Assembly (NCBI RefSeq): GCF_003432485.1 | Contig: NZ_QVNQ01000009.1 | Span: 248,001-312,000, forward strand | DNA length: 64,000 nt | Direction of reading: 5' to 3' | DNA from: Actinomadura spongiicola | GTDB lineage: Bacteria > Actinomycetota > Actinomycetes > Streptosporangiales > Streptosporangiaceae | Part shown: piece after piece, positions 34,314-42,796 of the stretch | How positions within the stretch are numbered: the first letter of the stretch is position 1 | How the letters are laid out: every line of letters starts with the position of its first letter | Notes under the pieces: generated by a model | Told to the model about the DNA's origin: nothing | Database searches by the model: none | The model's input: the letters and a program-made list of their open reading frames with translations, nothing else | Made by a program: the position numbers and the translations under genes

Positions 34314-35747
34314 GTGCCGCACCCGTTGGGCGACCGGCCCTCGAAGATCATCGCAGTGCATCTGAACTTCCCTTCCCGCGCCAAGGAGCGCGGACGGATC
34401 CCCGGTCACCCCTCCTACTTCCTCAAGCCGCCGTCCTCGCTCGCCGGGACCGGCGACCCGCTGACCCGCCCGGCCGGCTGCGAGCTGATGACCTTCGAGG
34501 GCGAGATCGCCCTGGTCATCGGGCGCCGCGCGCACCGGGTCTCCCCCGAGGAGGCATGGGAGCACGTCGGCTGGGTGACGGCCGCCAACGACGCGGGCGT
34601 CCACGACATGAAGTGGGCCGACCGCGGCTCCAACCTGCGGTCCAAGGGCGCGGACGGGTACACCCCCATCGGCCCGCGGCTGCTGGACGCCCGGCAGGTC
34701 GACCCGCGCGGGCTGCGGATCCGCACCTGGGTGAACGGCGAGGTCGTCCAGGAGGACACCAGCGACACCCTGCTGTTCCCCTTCGCGACGCTGGTCGCCG
34801 ACCTGTCCCGGATGGTCACCCTCGAAGCCGGTGACGTCATCCTCACCGGGACCCCCGCCGGCGCGTCGGTGGCCCGTCCCGGCGACACCGTCGAGGTCGA
34901 GGTGACCGACGGGGCGCAGACCACCGGAAGGCTGTCCAACACCGTCGTGGAGGGCGGACCGCTCGCCGACTGGGGCGCGATGCCCCGTGCGGACGACGCG
35001 GCGCGGGCGGACGCCTGGGGCTCGCTCTATGTGACGAAGCCCACCTTGGACGAGTCCCTCGCGGAGGCGCTGCGCGGGCTGTCGACCGCCACGCTCAGCT
35101 CCCAGATGCGCAAGCGGGGCCTCCAGCACATGTCCATCGACGGTGTGCACCCGGCGGGCGGCGACGACGTGAAGATGGTCGGCACCGCGCACACGCTGCG
35201 CTACCTGCCGCTCCGTGAGGACCTGTTCGAACGGTACGGCGGCGGCATGAACGCGCAGAAGCGCGCGATCGAGGAACTGCGTCCCGGTCAGGTGCTGGTG
35301 ATGGACGCCCGCCGTGACACCAGCGCCGGAACGCTCGGCGACATCCTCGCCCTGCGCGCCCAGAAACGCGGCGCCGCGGGCGTCGTCACCGACGGCGGGC
35401 TCCGCGACAGCGCCACCGTCGGCGGCATGGACCTGCCCGTCTTCCACGCGGGCGCCCACCCCGCCGTGCTCGGCCGCCGGCACGTCCCCTGGGACACCGG
35501 GCTGCCGATCGCCTGCGGCGGCGCCCTCGTCCAGCCCGGAGACATCCTGGTCGGCGACGCCGACGGCGTCGTCGTCATCCCGCCCGACATCGCCGAGAGC
35601 CTGGTCGCCGACTCCGTCGAGCAGGAGACGCAGGAGCGTTTCATCACCGAGCACGTCGCCGCCGGGGAGTCCGTCGACGGCCTGTACCCGCTCGGCCCCC
35701 GCTGGCGGGACGCCTACGAGACCTGGCGCCGCGAGAACCACCACTGA
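34314..35747 (+). CDS. Fusion of fumarylacetoacetate-hydrolase domain and RraA-like aldolase/decarboxylase domain
   Basis: A 477-residue two-domain protein. Residues about 1-230 are an FAH/HpaG-like domain: metal-binding FEGEIALVIG, NDAGVHDMKWADRGSN and ILTGTPAGAS are visible. Residues about 245-460 are RraA-like (HMG/CHA-aldolase family): GDILALRAQKRGAAG and DGGLRDS are the active-site blocks. In the homoprotocatechuate pathway HpaG decarboxylates and isomerises the ring-fission product; RraA-type enzymes do retro-aldol or oxaloacetate decarboxylation. The fusion could couple two such steps. The GTG at 34314 has AGGAG upstream. It is the first gene of the meta-cleavage operon. Confidence 0.87.
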   Translation: MPHPLGDRPSKIIAVHLNFPSRAKERGRIPGHPSYFLKPPSSLAGTGDPLTRPAGCELMTFEGEIALVIGRRAHRVSPEEAWEHVGWVTAANDAGVHDMKWADRGSNLRSKGADGYTPIGPRLLDARQVDPRGLRIRTWVNGEVVQEDTSDTLLFPFATLVADLSRMVTLEAGDVILTGTPAGASVARPGDTVEVEVTDGAQTTGRLSNTVVEGGPLADWGAMPRADDAARADAWGSLYVTKPTLDESLAEALRGLSTATLSSQMRKRGLQHMSIDGVHPAGGDDVKMVGTAHTLRYLPLREDLFERYGGGMNAQKRAIEELRPGQVLVMDARRDTSAGTLGDILALRAQKRGAAGVVTDGGLRDSATVGGMDLPVFHAGAHPAVLGRRHVPWDTGLPIACGGALVQPGDILVGDADGVVVIPPDIAESLVADSVEQETQERFITEHVAAGESVDGLYPLGPRWRDAYETWRRENHH

Positions 35748-35757
35748 GGAGCAGACG

Positions 35758-36678
35758 TTGAAGTTCCGTACCGACCCGGCCACGATCCGCGGATCCATCG
35801 CGCCCGTCGTCACGCCGTTCACCGCCGACGGCGCCGTCGACCATGACGCGCTGCGCGGCCTGATCCGCTGGCAGCTGGAGTCCGGCTCGCACGGGATCTC
35901 GTTCGGCGGTTCCACCGGCGAGCCGAGCAGCCAGACCACCGCCGAGCGCATCGCCGCCATCCGGACCGCCGCGGACGAGGTCGCCGACCGCGTCCCGTTC
36001 CTGCCCGGCACCGGCTCCACGAAGCTGGACGAGACGCTGGAGATCACCGCGGCGGCCCGGGACGCGGGCGCCGACGCCGCCCTGGTCATCACCCCGTACT
36101 ACGCGCGGCCCACCCAGGAAGCCCTCTACACCTGGTACGCGACCATCGCCCGCGAGTTCCCCGACCTGCCGCTCGTCATCTACAACGTCCCGTCCCGGAC
36201 CTGCGTCGACATCGCGCCCGAGACGGTCCGGCGGCTGTTCACCGACTTCGACAACGTCGTCGGGATCAAGGAGACCACCAAGGACTTCGAGCACTTCTCC
36301 CGCGTCCTGCACGCCTGCGGCCCCGAGCTGCTGGTGTGGTCCGGGATCGAGCTGCTGTGCCTGCCCCTGCTCGCGCTCGGCGGCACCGGCTTCATCAGCG
36401 CCGTCGCCAACCTCGCTCCCAACGCCGTCGCCCGGATGTACGAGCTGTGGACCGCCGGCGACCACGACGCCGCCCGCGAGCTGCACTACCGCCTGCACCC
36501 CCTCGTCGACCTGCTGTTCGTCGAGACCAACCCGGCACCCGCCAAGTGGGTGCTGGAGCAGCAGGGCCGGATCCCGTCCGGGTACGTCCGGCCGCCGCTG
36601 ACCACGCCGACCGCCGAAGGCCAGACGCGCATCCGCGCGCTGCTCGACCAGGGCGGCGACCTCACCGCGGGGATCTGA
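35758..36678 (+). CDS. DapA-family class I aldolase/hydratase
   Basis: A 306-residue DapA-like barrel. The Schiff-base Lys is in VGIKETTKD, the Tyr in IYNVPSRT and the substrate-binding loop is GGSTGEPSS. The start is TTG at 35758, supported by GAGGAG at the right distance and the N-terminus RGSIAPVVTPF a few residues later. It lies 10 bp after the FAH-RraA gene. In a meta-cleavage operon it probably performs a hydration or aldol cleavage releasing pyruvate, in place of the class II aldolase HpaI, and not lysine synthesis. Confidence 0.88.
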   Translation: MKFRTDPATIRGSIAPVVTPFTADGAVDHDALRGLIRWQLESGSHGISFGGSTGEPSSQTTAERIAAIRTAADEVADRVPFLPGTGSTKLDETLEITAAARDAGADAALVITPYYARPTQEALYTWYATIAREFPDLPLVIYNVPSRTCVDIAPETVRRLFTDFDNVVGIKETTKDFEHFSRVLHACGPELLVWSGIELLCLPLLALGGTGFISAVANLAPNAVARMYELWTAGDHDAARELHYRLHPLVDLLFVETNPAPAKWVLEQQGRIPSGYVRPPLTTPTAEGQTRIRALLDQGGDLTAGI

Positions 36679-36726
36679 GACCGATCCCGCGCAGCGTCGT
36701 CCACCAACGAACCGGAAGAGAGCACG

Positions 36727-38235
36727 ATGCCCCTCCCCTCCAGCCCCGCCCGCCCTGACGGTCTGCCGGAGCGCATCCGGCACTGGATCGGCGGCGAGTT
36801 CACCGACAGCGCCGACGGCTCCGTCTTCGACGTCGTCGACCCCGTCTCCAACACCCCCTACACCACCGCCGCCGCGGGCGGTCCCGCCGACATCGACCGC
36901 GCCGTCGCCGCGGCCCGCGCGGCGTTCCCCGCCTGGGCGGGGCTCGGCAACCGGGAGCGCGCCACCATCCTCAACCGCGTCGCCGACGCCGTCGAGGCCC
37001 GCGAGGACCGGCTCTCGGCGTTCGAGTCGTTCGACTCCGGGCTGCCGATCACCCAGGCGCGCGGTCAGGCCCGCCGCGCCGCCGAGAACTTCCGCTACTT
37101 CGCCGACGTGATCGTCGCGCTCGGCGAGGAGGCCTTCCGCGTCGGCGAGCAGCAGCTCAACTACGTCGTGCGGACGCCCGCCGGGGTCGCCGGTCTGATC
37201 ACCCCGTGGAACACCCCGTTCATGCTGGAGAGCTGGAAGCTCGCCCCCGCGATCGCGTCCGGCTGCACGCTGGTGCTCAAGCCCGCCGAGTGGACGCCGC
37301 TGTCGGCGAACCTGTGGCCGGAGATCTTCGCCGAGGCCGGGGTGCCCGCCGGGGTCGTCAACATCGTGCACGGCATCGGCGAGGAGGCGGGCCAGGCCCT
37401 GGTCGACCACCCGGACGTCCCGCTGCTGTCGTTCACCGGCTCCACCGACACCGGACGGCACATCATGCGGTGCTCCGCCGACGGCCTGAAGACGCTGTCG
37501 ATGGAACTCGGCGGCAAGTCGCCCGTCGTGGTGTTCGCCGACGCCGACCTCGACGCGGCCCTCGACTCGGTCCTGTTCGGCGTGTTCTCGCTGAACGGGG
37601 AGCGTTGCACGGCCGGTTCCCGCGTCCTCGTGGAGCGGCCCGTCTACGAGGAGTTCACCCGGCGCCTCGCCGAACGCGCCGAGCGGGTCAAGGTCGGGCC
37701 GCCGTCCGACCCCGCGACCGAGGTCGGCGCTCTCGTGCACCCCGAGCACTACGCACGCGTCCTGGAGTACGTGGAGATCGGGCAGCGGGAGGCCAAGCTC
37801 GTCGCGGGCGGCGTCCGTCCCGCGCACCTGCCCGAGGGCAACTACCTGCAGCCGACCGTCTTCACCGACGTCTCCCGCGACGCCCGGATCTTCCAGGAGG
37901 AGATCTTCGGCCCGGTCGTTGCGGTGTCGCCGTTCGACGACGAGGCCGAGGCGATCGAGCTGGCCAACGCCACCCGGTACGGCCTCGCCGGCTACGTGTG
38001 GACCAACGACCTGCGCCGCGGTCACCGGATCGCGCACGCCGTCGCCTCGGGTATGGTCTGGATCAACTCCCACAACGTCCGTGACCTGCGCACCCCCTTC
38101 GGTGGCATGAAGGACTCGGGCGTCGGCCGGGAGGGTGGTGCGCACAGCATCGACTTCTTCACCGAGTCCAAGATCGTTCACGTCATGCTCGGCGAGGTGC
38201 ACACGCCCCGCTTCGGCGCACAGGAGAAGGAATGA
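36727..38235 (+). CDS. hpaE: 5-carboxymethyl-2-hydroxymuconate semialdehyde dehydrogenase-like aldehyde dehydrogenase
   Basis: A 502-residue aldehyde dehydrogenase. Catalytic Cys is in NGERCTAGSR, the general-base Glu in MELGGKSP and the NAD segment is TPWNTPF. The gene order next to an extradiol dioxygenase makes it the likely HpaE, which oxidises the ring-fission semialdehyde to the dicarboxylate. It overlaps the dioxygenase start by ATGA. Confidence 0.9.
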   Translation: MPLPSSPARPDGLPERIRHWIGGEFTDSADGSVFDVVDPVSNTPYTTAAAGGPADIDRAVAAARAAFPAWAGLGNRERATILNRVADAVEAREDRLSAFESFDSGLPITQARGQARRAAENFRYFADVIVALGEEAFRVGEQQLNYVVRTPAGVAGLITPWNTPFMLESWKLAPAIASGCTLVLKPAEWTPLSANLWPEIFAEAGVPAGVVNIVHGIGEEAGQALVDHPDVPLLSFTGSTDTGRHIMRCSADGLKTLSMELGGKSPVVVFADADLDAALDSVLFGVFSLNGERCTAGSRVLVERPVYEEFTRRLAERAERVKVGPPSDPATEVGALVHPEHYARVLEYVEIGQREAKLVAGGVRPAHLPEGNYLQPTVFTDVSRDARIFQEEIFGPVVAVSPFDDEAEAIELANATRYGLAGYVWTNDLRRGHRIAHAVASGMVWINSHNVRDLRTPFGGMKDSGVGREGGAHSIDFFTESKIVHVMLGEVHTPRFGAQEKE

Positions 38236-39245
38236 GCACAGCCCCCGACGTCATCCGCTCCGCCTACGCGCAGCTGGTCGTCACGGACCTGGGCGCGGCC
38301 CGTTGGTTCTGGGTCGACATGCTCGGTCTGCACGTCCAGCATGAGACACCGGACGCCCTGTACCTGCGCGGCACCGACGAACTGACCCATCACTCGCTGG
38401 TGCTGCGTACCGGGCCGGTCGCCGCCCTGGACCACCTCGCCTACCGGGTCCGCACCCCCGAGGACGTCGACCGGGCCGAGCGGTTCTTCACCGAGCTCGG
38501 CCGTCCCGTCCGCCGCGTCCCCGCGGGCGAGGGCACCTACGGCGTGGGCGACGCCCTGCGCACCGTGGACCCGCTCGGCTTCACCGTCGAGTTCTTCCAC
38601 GACATCGCCCGCGGCGAGCGCCTCATCCAGCGCTACGACCTGCACCGCGGCGCCCAGATCGCGCGGCTCGACCACTTCAACGTCTGCACTCCCGACATCC
38701 CCGCCGCCTACGAGCACTACAAGTCGCTCGGGTTCGGCTGCTCGGAGACCATCGAGGGCGACGAGCACGAGCTGTACGCGGCGTGGATGTTCCGGAAGCA
38801 GACCGTCCACGACGTCGCCTTCACCGGCGGCGCCGGGCCGCGCCTGCACCACCTCGGGGTGGCGACGCACGAGTCGCACCAGGTCCTGCGGACCGCCGAC
38901 ATCTTCGGGTCGCTGGGCAAGGAGCACCACATCGAGCGGGGCCCCGGACGGCACGGCGTGTCCAACGCCTTCTACGTCTACCTCCGCGACCCCGACGGGC
39001 ACCGTGTCGAGGTCTACACCTCCGACTACTACACCGGCGACCCCGACCACGAGACGTACCGGTGGAGCGTGCACGACGACCGCCGCCGCGACTTCTGGGG
39101 CAACGCGGTCATCGAGTCCTGGTACAAGGAGGCCAGCCCCGTCCTCGACCTCGACGGCCACGTCCAGCCGATCTCGGAGGCGGAGCTGGACGAGTCGGCC
39201 GTCCAGGTCGGCGCGGACGGTCTGGGCATCATCAAGCCGTCCTAA
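38232..39245 (+). CDS. hpaD: 3,4-dihydroxyphenylacetate 2,3-dioxygenase-like extradiol dioxygenase
   Basis: A 337-residue type I (VOC-fold) extradiol dioxygenase. The two iron-binding His candidates are in RLDHFNVCT and LHHLGVATHE, and the Glu ligand in GHRVEVYTSDYY. It opens a catechol ring meta to give a semialdehyde for the coupled aldehyde dehydrogenase. The C-terminal DYYTGDPDHETYRWSV stretch is typical of homoprotocatechuate dioxygenases. The true catechol may differ, since no hydroxyphenylacetate hydroxylase is in the window. Confidence 0.9.
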   Translation: MSTAPDVIRSAYAQLVVTDLGAARWFWVDMLGLHVQHETPDALYLRGTDELTHHSLVLRTGPVAALDHLAYRVRTPEDVDRAERFFTELGRPVRRVPAGEGTYGVGDALRTVDPLGFTVEFFHDIARGERLIQRYDLHRGAQIARLDHFNVCTPDIPAAYEHYKSLGFGCSETIEGDEHELYAAWMFRKQTVHDVAFTGGAGPRLHHLGVATHESHQVLRTADIFGSLGKEHHIERGPGRHGVSNAFYVYLRDPDGHRVEVYTSDYYTGDPDHETYRWSVHDDRRRDFWGNAVIESWYKEASPVLDLDGHVQPISEAELDESAVQVGADGLGIIKPS

Positions 39246-39300
39246 GTCGAGGCCGTCACAGTCGAGGTCGTTTCAGTCGGGGTCGTTTCAGTCGAGGCCG
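39246..39300. repeat. 15-bp tandem repeat
   Basis: Three and a half copies of a 15-bp unit (GTCGAGGTCGTTTCA with small changes) begin at 39246 and run into the 3' end of dinB, whose stop at 39288-39290 is inside a unit. Slippage here could shift the C-terminus of DinB. Confidence 0.7.
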
Positions 39301-40523
39301 TCCTGCTCGTCCGGCAGGAGCGGCACCGAGGGGCCCTGGTCGCGGCCGAGGAGCACCGCGCGGGTGATGGCGTTCGCACCGAACCGGTCGCGGACGCCGT
39401 CGACCGCGCCGTCCAGGTCCCTGCCCGCCGCCGACGTCCGGTCGAGCGGCAGGGCGAGCTGCACGGCCCGGTCGTCGCGGAGGTTGCCGAGCGAGACGCC
39501 GATCAGGGTCAGGCCCCGGCTCTCGACCAGCGGAGCGGCGGCCGCGAGCAGGCCCCGGGCCGCGTCCAGGATCACCGGGGTCTCCGCGGTCGCCTCCGGC
39601 AGGGTGTGCGAGCGGGTGGCGCGGGCGAAGTCGGCGAACCGCAGCCGGAGCGTGACCGTCCGGCACACCCGCCGCGCCCGGCGCAGCCGTCCGCCGAGCC
39701 GGTCGACGAGCGCGACCAGGAGGGCGTCCAACTCCCGCGGCGTGCGGGGACGGCGTCCGAGTGCCCGCTGCGCGCCCATCGACCGGCGCCGCGCCCCGGT
39801 CCGCACGGGGCGCGGGTCGCGGCCCCGCGCCAGGGCGTGCAGGTGACGGCCCGCGCCGGGGCCGAGCAGTGACACCAGCGCCGCCTCCGGCATGTCCGCC
39901 ACGTCACCGACCGTCATGACGCCGAACCGGGCGAGCTTGTCCGCGGTGACCCGGCCGACCCCCCACAGCCGCCGCACCGGCAGCGGGCGCAGGAACTCCC
40001 GTTCACCGTCCGGCGGCACCACCAGGAGCCCGTCGGGCTTGGCCACCGCGCTCGCCACCTTCGCGAGGAACTTGGTGCGCGCCACCCCGACCGTGATCGG
40101 CAACCCGACCTCCTCGGCGATCTCCCGGCGCAGCCGCACGGCGACGTCCACGGCGGGGCGGCCCAGGCCGTCCACGTCCAGGAACGCCTCGTCGATCGAC
40201 AGGCCCTCCACCAGCGGCGTCGTGGCCCGGAACACCGCGAACACCGCCCGGCTCGCCTCGGTGTAGGCGCTCATGCGCGGCGGGACGACGATCGCGCGGG
40301 GGCACAGCCGCCGGGCCTGCCCGCCGCTCATCGCGGTCCGCACGCCGTGGGCCTTGGCCTCGTAGCTCGCCGCCAGCACCACCCCGCCACCGACGATCAC
40401 CGGTCGCCCCCGCAGGCCGGGATCGTCGCGCTGCTCGACCGACGCGTAGAAGGAGTCCAGGTCGGCGTGCAGGATCGTGGCCCGACCCGACCTGAAACCC
40501 GACACGAACATATGTTCGCACAC
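39288..40523 (-). CDS. dinB: DNA polymerase IV (Y-family, DinB)
   Basis: A translesion polymerase of up to 411 residues. The catalytic acidic residues are in ILHADLDSFYASVEQ and in LSIDEAFLDV; the steric-gate region and the helix-hairpin-helix segment (RLWGVGRVTADKLARFG) follow. The start is uncertain. The frame opens at GTG 40523, but a LexA box covers 40505-40518, so ATG 40511 or GTG 40505 are equally possible, and no Shine-Dalgarno sequence precedes any of them. That suggests a leaderless or short-leader SOS transcript. The C-terminus carries no obvious clamp-binding motif. Confidence 0.9.
   Translation of the reverse strand: MCEHMFVSGFRSGRATILHADLDSFYASVEQRDDPGLRGRPVIVGGGVVLAASYEAKAHGVRTAMSGGQARRLCPRAIVVPPRMSAYTEASRAVFAVFRATTPLVEGLSIDEAFLDVDGLGRPAVDVAVRLRREIAEEVGLPITVGVARTKFLAKVASAVAKPDGLLVVPPDGEREFLRPLPVRRLWGVGRVTADKLARFGVMTVGDVADMPEAALVSLLGPGAGRHLHALARGRDPRPVRTGARRRSMGAQRALGRRPRTPRELDALLVALVDRLGGRLRRARRVCRTVTLRLRFADFARATRSHTLPEATAETPVILDAARGLLAAAAPLVESRGLTLIGVSLGNLRDDRAVQLALPLDRTSAAGRDLDGAVDGVRDRFGANAITRAVLLGRDQGPSVPLLPDEQDGLD
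40505..40518. promoter_or_regulatory. LexA box (SOS operator) of dinB
   Basis: CGAACATATGTTCG is a perfect palindrome matching the actinobacterial LexA consensus CGAAC-N4-GTTCG. It overlaps the dinB start region. Confidence 0.88.
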
Positions 40524-40532
40524 GCTCGGTGA

Positions 40533-40722
40533 TCACGGAGCGGAGAGGGCCTCGTTCGGGTCAAGACGGGCCGCGCGGACGGCGGGATACAGTCCGGCGA
40601 CGCCGCCGATGAGCAGGGTGGCGAGGACGCCTCCGGCCATGGCCACACCGGGACGACGGTCGGCCGACCCCGCGTCACGGCGAACACCGCGGTGACGACG
40701 ATGCCGAGCGCGACGCCACCGC
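40533..40722 (-). pseudogene. Remnant of a MacB/FtsX-type ABC permease, frameshifted
   Basis: The minus strand encodes the C-terminal end of a MacB-like permease in two frames. GVALGIVVTAVFAVTRG through VVPVW is followed, after a one-base shift near 40641-40645, by MAGGVLATLLIGGVAGLYP and the family ending AVRAARLDPNEAL, with a TGA at 40533-40535. The upstream part of the gene is absent. It is therefore a truncated, frameshifted relic between dinB and the MEDS genes. Confidence 0.75.
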
Positions 40723-40803
40723 GCACGGCGGGGCGGTCACCGCGCGGCCGCGTCCCGGCGGCGGCCGCGACGTCACCGGCCGGCTCCCGGCCCGCGCGCC
40801 GGG

Positions 40804-41751
40804 CTAGACGCCCCGCCCCGCCTCGGCGACGCGGACGTTCGGGGTGTGCAGCCGGATCGTCGTGCCGTCCCCGCCGGGCCGCACGTCCAGGTGGTCGCAG
40901 ATCTGCCGGGCGAGCCAGAGCCCGTCGCCCGGCCGCGGGTCGAGCGTCGGCGGGTGCAGGCCGATGAACGGATCGAGGGACGTCGTCGCGGGCAGGTGGA
41001 TGTCGCACACGACCTCCCCTGGCCGCGCCCACAGCGCGACGCTGGGGAGCGCGTCGCCGTCCGCCCCGGTGAGCAGCTCGCTGACCGCCGCCGCGAAGGT
41101 CATGAGTTGTTCTCCGGCGAGCCCGAGCATCGCGGACTCCATGACGATGGCGTGCCGCATGCGGCTGAGGTCACCGGTGAAGGTGAGGGTGACGGCGTCG
41201 CCGGGACGGTCCCGCAGCGGCGTCTCCCGACCGCGGACGAACGAGACGGGCTCGACATACCCGGGACTGTCGGACACGTCGGTCCCGGCGACCATGTGCG
41301 GATGCGTACGGTGCGCGTTGCGGACGATCTCCGGTTCGACGGTACGGGCGTCGTAGGGGCAGATCATATGGATGCCGGTGTCGGCGAGCACGGCGTTGAG
41401 AGCGGACTCCATGCACTCCCACGCCTCGACCTGCCGCGCGGACCGTCCGGTCCACACCGGTTCGGCGAGGATCCGGACCCGGGCGGCGCGCGGATGCCGG
41501 TGCCGCCAGCCGAGGAACGCGGCGACCCGCTGCGGCGGCCGGCGGCCGAAGAACGCGGTCTCGGCGTAGTCGACGTGCCGGGCGTGCCGCCCGAGGGCCG
41601 CCCGCACCAGGTCGAGGTTGGCGGGAGTGGTGGTGACCAGGACCGGTTCGTCCCGGCGCAGCCCCTCGTCGACGAACGGCACGGCCATCCGCAGGAACTC
41701 CTCGTCGCCCGCGTACACGCAGCCCTGGTGGACGAACGCCGAACGCTTCAC
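40804..41751 (-). CDS. MEDS-domain anti-sigma regulator with RsbW-like ATPase domain (RsbA-like)
   Basis: A 315-residue protein: N-terminal MEDS domain (residues about 1-165, GCVYAGDEEFLRMAVPFVDEG) and a C-terminal HATPase/RsbW-like domain (about 185-310). The N-box, usually SELxTNA, reads SELLTGADG, so the Mg-coordinating Asn appears to be Gly, while the later ATP-lid/GGDGTTIRL block is kept. It probably binds a sigma factor or anti-sigma antagonist but may not phosphorylate it. The GTG at 41751 overlaps the stop of the MEDS-STAS gene, so the pair is translated together. Confidence 0.83.
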   Translation of the reverse strand: MKRSAFVHQGCVYAGDEEFLRMAVPFVDEGLRRDEPVLVTTTPANLDLVRAALGRHARHVDYAETAFFGRRPPQRVAAFLGWRHRHPRAARVRILAEPVWTGRSARQVEAWECMESALNAVLADTGIHMICPYDARTVEPEIVRNAHRTHPHMVAGTDVSDSPGYVEPVSFVRGRETPLRDRPGDAVTLTFTGDLSRMRHAIVMESAMLGLAGEQLMTFAAAVSELLTGADGDALPSVALWARPGEVVCDIHLPATTSLDPFIGLHPPTLDPRPGDGLWLARQICDHLDVRPGGDGTTIRLHTPNVRVAEAGRGV

Positions 41752-42620
41752 CCCCAGCCCCCCTCTTCCAGCACGAGCCGCCCGGCCCACCCGAAGTGCC
41801 GCAGCACGGCGCTGACCACCGGGCCGGGCGCGTGCAGGACCAGCCGGTGACCGTCCGGCATCGCCGCCGCGACGCGCACCAGCAGCCGGACGGCCGCCAC
41901 ATCGGCGTGCCGCAGTTCCCGTACGTCCAGGTGCAGGTCGCGGCCGTCCAGCGGGGCCGTCTCCAGCGCCCGTGCCAGCACCCCGATGTTCGAGCCGTCG
42001 AGCTCGCCGACCAGGCGCAGCCCGGCCGGGCCGTGGACGGGCAGCACGCACAACTGCGGACCGCGCGTCAGCGCCGGCTCGGCCTCCAGAACCAGCGCGT
42101 GCCGGCGTTCCAGCGCCCGCAGACGCGGGCCGGGGAGCCGGGCACGGTCGCCATGGCAGATGATCGCCGGAGGGCGGGGCAGCGCGGGCAGCGCGGCGAG
42201 CGGGCAGCCACCGGTCGGCCCGTTCCCCTCTCCCCGGGCCCGTCCGTGCTCCGCGACGTCGGGCGTCTCCTGGAGGACGTCGGCCAGTTCCACGCACAGG
42301 CGCAGACCGCGCAGGCCCAGCCGGGCGGCGTGGGCGATCTGCTGCTCCAGGACGTCCATGAGGCGGCGGGCGTCCAGCCGTCCCGCGGCGAACCCCGCGT
42401 CGCGCGGCGCGATGACGGTCGCCTGCCCGCCCTCGACCGGGGCGTCGCCGGGGCGGCCGCGGCGGGCACCGGCATGGACGAACACCACGCGCTCGCCGCG
42501 TTCCGCGGCGGTGAGCACCTGCGCCGCCCGCAGTTCGCGCCGCTCGTCCTCCCCCGCGTAGCGGATCCAGGCGTGGTCGCCCCGCGCGACCCCGAAGGCG
42601 GTGGTCAGGGGCTCTGACAT
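41748..42620 (-). CDS. MEDS-STAS protein (anti-sigma factor antagonist-like)
   Basis: A 290-residue protein. The N-terminal MEDS sensor domain (HAWIRYAGEDERRELRAAQV) spans about 160 residues and a STAS domain occupies roughly 195-285 (GELDGSNIGVLARAL). The phosphorylatable DSSG motif of antagonists reads ADVAA, so there is no Ser or Thr to be phosphorylated. It would be a constitutive partner of the downstream MEDS-ATPase protein. The ATG at 42620 is chosen because it starts the domain; upstream in-frame sequence has no family match. Confidence 0.82.
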   Translation of the reverse strand: MSEPLTTAFGVARGDHAWIRYAGEDERRELRAAQVLTAAERGERVVFVHAGARRGRPGDAPVEGGQATVIAPRDAGFAAGRLDARRLMDVLEQQIAHAARLGLRGLRLCVELADVLQETPDVAEHGRARGEGNGPTGGCPLAALPALPRPPAIICHGDRARLPGPRLRALERRHALVLEAEPALTRGPQLCVLPVHGPAGLRLVGELDGSNIGVLARALETAPLDGRDLHLDVRELRHADVAAVRLLVRVAAAMPDGHRLVLHAPGPVVSAVLRHFGWAGRLVLEEGGWG

Positions 42621-42796
42621 GGCCCACCCGAGGTCGACGAGGAGAGGCGCGTCACGGCATCCGCCCCTTCCCCCGCACACAGAACCTTCCGACTACAGTC
42701 AGGATTCTATTGAACACACTGAGTATCAAGCGGAACAGCCGAACTCGCCGCGCCGCCACCGAATTTCGGGCTCGATCTGCGGGTAGCGTCTCGTCA

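Noticed and set aside
35644..38202. 852-codon minus-strand open frame opposite the hpa genes
   Set aside because: Antisense artefact of high-GC coding sequence; Val/Gly/Asp/Arg-rich with no motif.
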